A stretch of DNA of 64,000 nucleotides from contig NZ_CP126969.1 in the NCBI RefSeq assembly GCF_030252165.1, forward strand, positions 1,240,001 through 1,304,000. The letters are read 5' to 3'. Position 1 is the first letter of the stretch. Each line of letters starts with the position of its first letter. Of this stretch, positions 63,943 to 64,000 are shown piece by piece. The DNA comes from Corynebacterium breve. GTDB lineage: Bacteria; Actinomycetota; Actinomycetes; Mycobacteriales; Mycobacteriaceae. Under the pieces are notes generated by a model. It searched no databases, was not told where the DNA came from, and worked only from the letters and a program-made list of their open reading frames with translations. Made by a program: the position numbers and the translations under genes.

Positions 63943-64000
63943 GTGGGTCACCTCCATTGATAAATCATTTAACAAAGTGTAACCCACATCACATTTCAGG

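Noticed and set aside
1..64000. CRISPR arrays, insertion sequences, prophage
   Set aside because: No regularly spaced short repeats, no transposase or phage genes seen in the window.

Overview
The window is chromosomal DNA of an actinobacterium of the genus Corynebacterium. This rests on the dtxR-galE pair, the phosphatidylinositol mannoside operon, an arabinofuranosyltransferase gene (aftC-like) for arabinogalactan, a long bifunctional rel gene, the secD-secF-dipeptide-binding lipoprotein-apt-rel order, frequent GTG/TTG starts, leaderless promoters and moderately high GC. The species cannot be fixed from this sequence alone. Almost every gene is chromosomal core. I see no insertion sequence, prophage, integrase or CRISPR array.

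Layout. (1) 1-4.5 kb: hisS (cut by the window edge), an MBL hydrolase, thiol peroxidase tpx, a membrane-anchored cyclophilin, a small secreted protein and a DUF421 membrane protein. (2) 4.5-18 kb, all minus strand: a secreted UshA-type nucleotidase, then rel, apt, an orphan peptide-binding lipoprotein, secF, secD, yajC, ruvB, ruvA, ruvC and yebC, which together cover stringent response, purine salvage, protein export and Holliday-junction processing. (3) 18-25.4 kb: a TesB thioesterase, a DUF3817 protein, and the operon thrS - HIT - pgsA - patA - pimA - LemA-like, which makes phosphatidylinositol phosphate and the first acylated PI mannosides. (4) 25.5-31.4 kb: an export-type module (CopC-like, PCuAC-like, Tat-exported DyP peroxidase) behind GC-tract palindromes that look like copper-sensor operators, then an aromatic-acid-type MFS carrier diverging across about 660 non-coding bases from a zinc alcohol dehydrogenase. 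(5) 31.5-32.4 kb: seven tRNA genes (Val-CAC, Gly-GCC x3, Val-GAC x2, Cys-GCA) containing a perfect direct duplication of about 190 bp. (6) 32.4-34.8 kb: a two-gene unit of unknown function, an asparagine-synthase-like PP-loop protein lacking a glutaminase domain plus a helical/coiled-coil membrane protein. It is the most accessory-looking part of the window.

(7) 34.8-57.5 kb: a block whose order matches, from memory, Mycobacterium tuberculosis Rv2671-Rv2711: RibD-like reductase, aftC, msrB, hemQ, DUF3000, RNase D, dxs, TRAM-domain RNA methyltransferase, DUF3710, dut, DUF3093, DUF4193, suhB-like, ppgK, sigA, then (with local insertions) DUF3039, DUF3099, sigB and dtxR. Both the primary and the principal-like sigma factor and the iron regulator are therefore here. 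sigB, and less clearly sigA, carry SigH-like promoter sequences. (8) 57.5-64 kb: galE, a DUF4192 protein, a PAC2 protein, the HelY-type helicase and a small helical protein.

Points most worth a second look: the PP-loop/membrane-protein pair; C33 in place of the near-invariant U33 in both tRNA-Val(GAC) copies; the probable 5' frameshift in the RNase D gene; the copper/DyP operon with its palindromes; the 103-nt out-of-frame overlap of aftC with msrB; the non-coding G/C-tract region at 29.7-30.4 kb; and a 95-residue secreted protein that ends in a hydrophobic helix.
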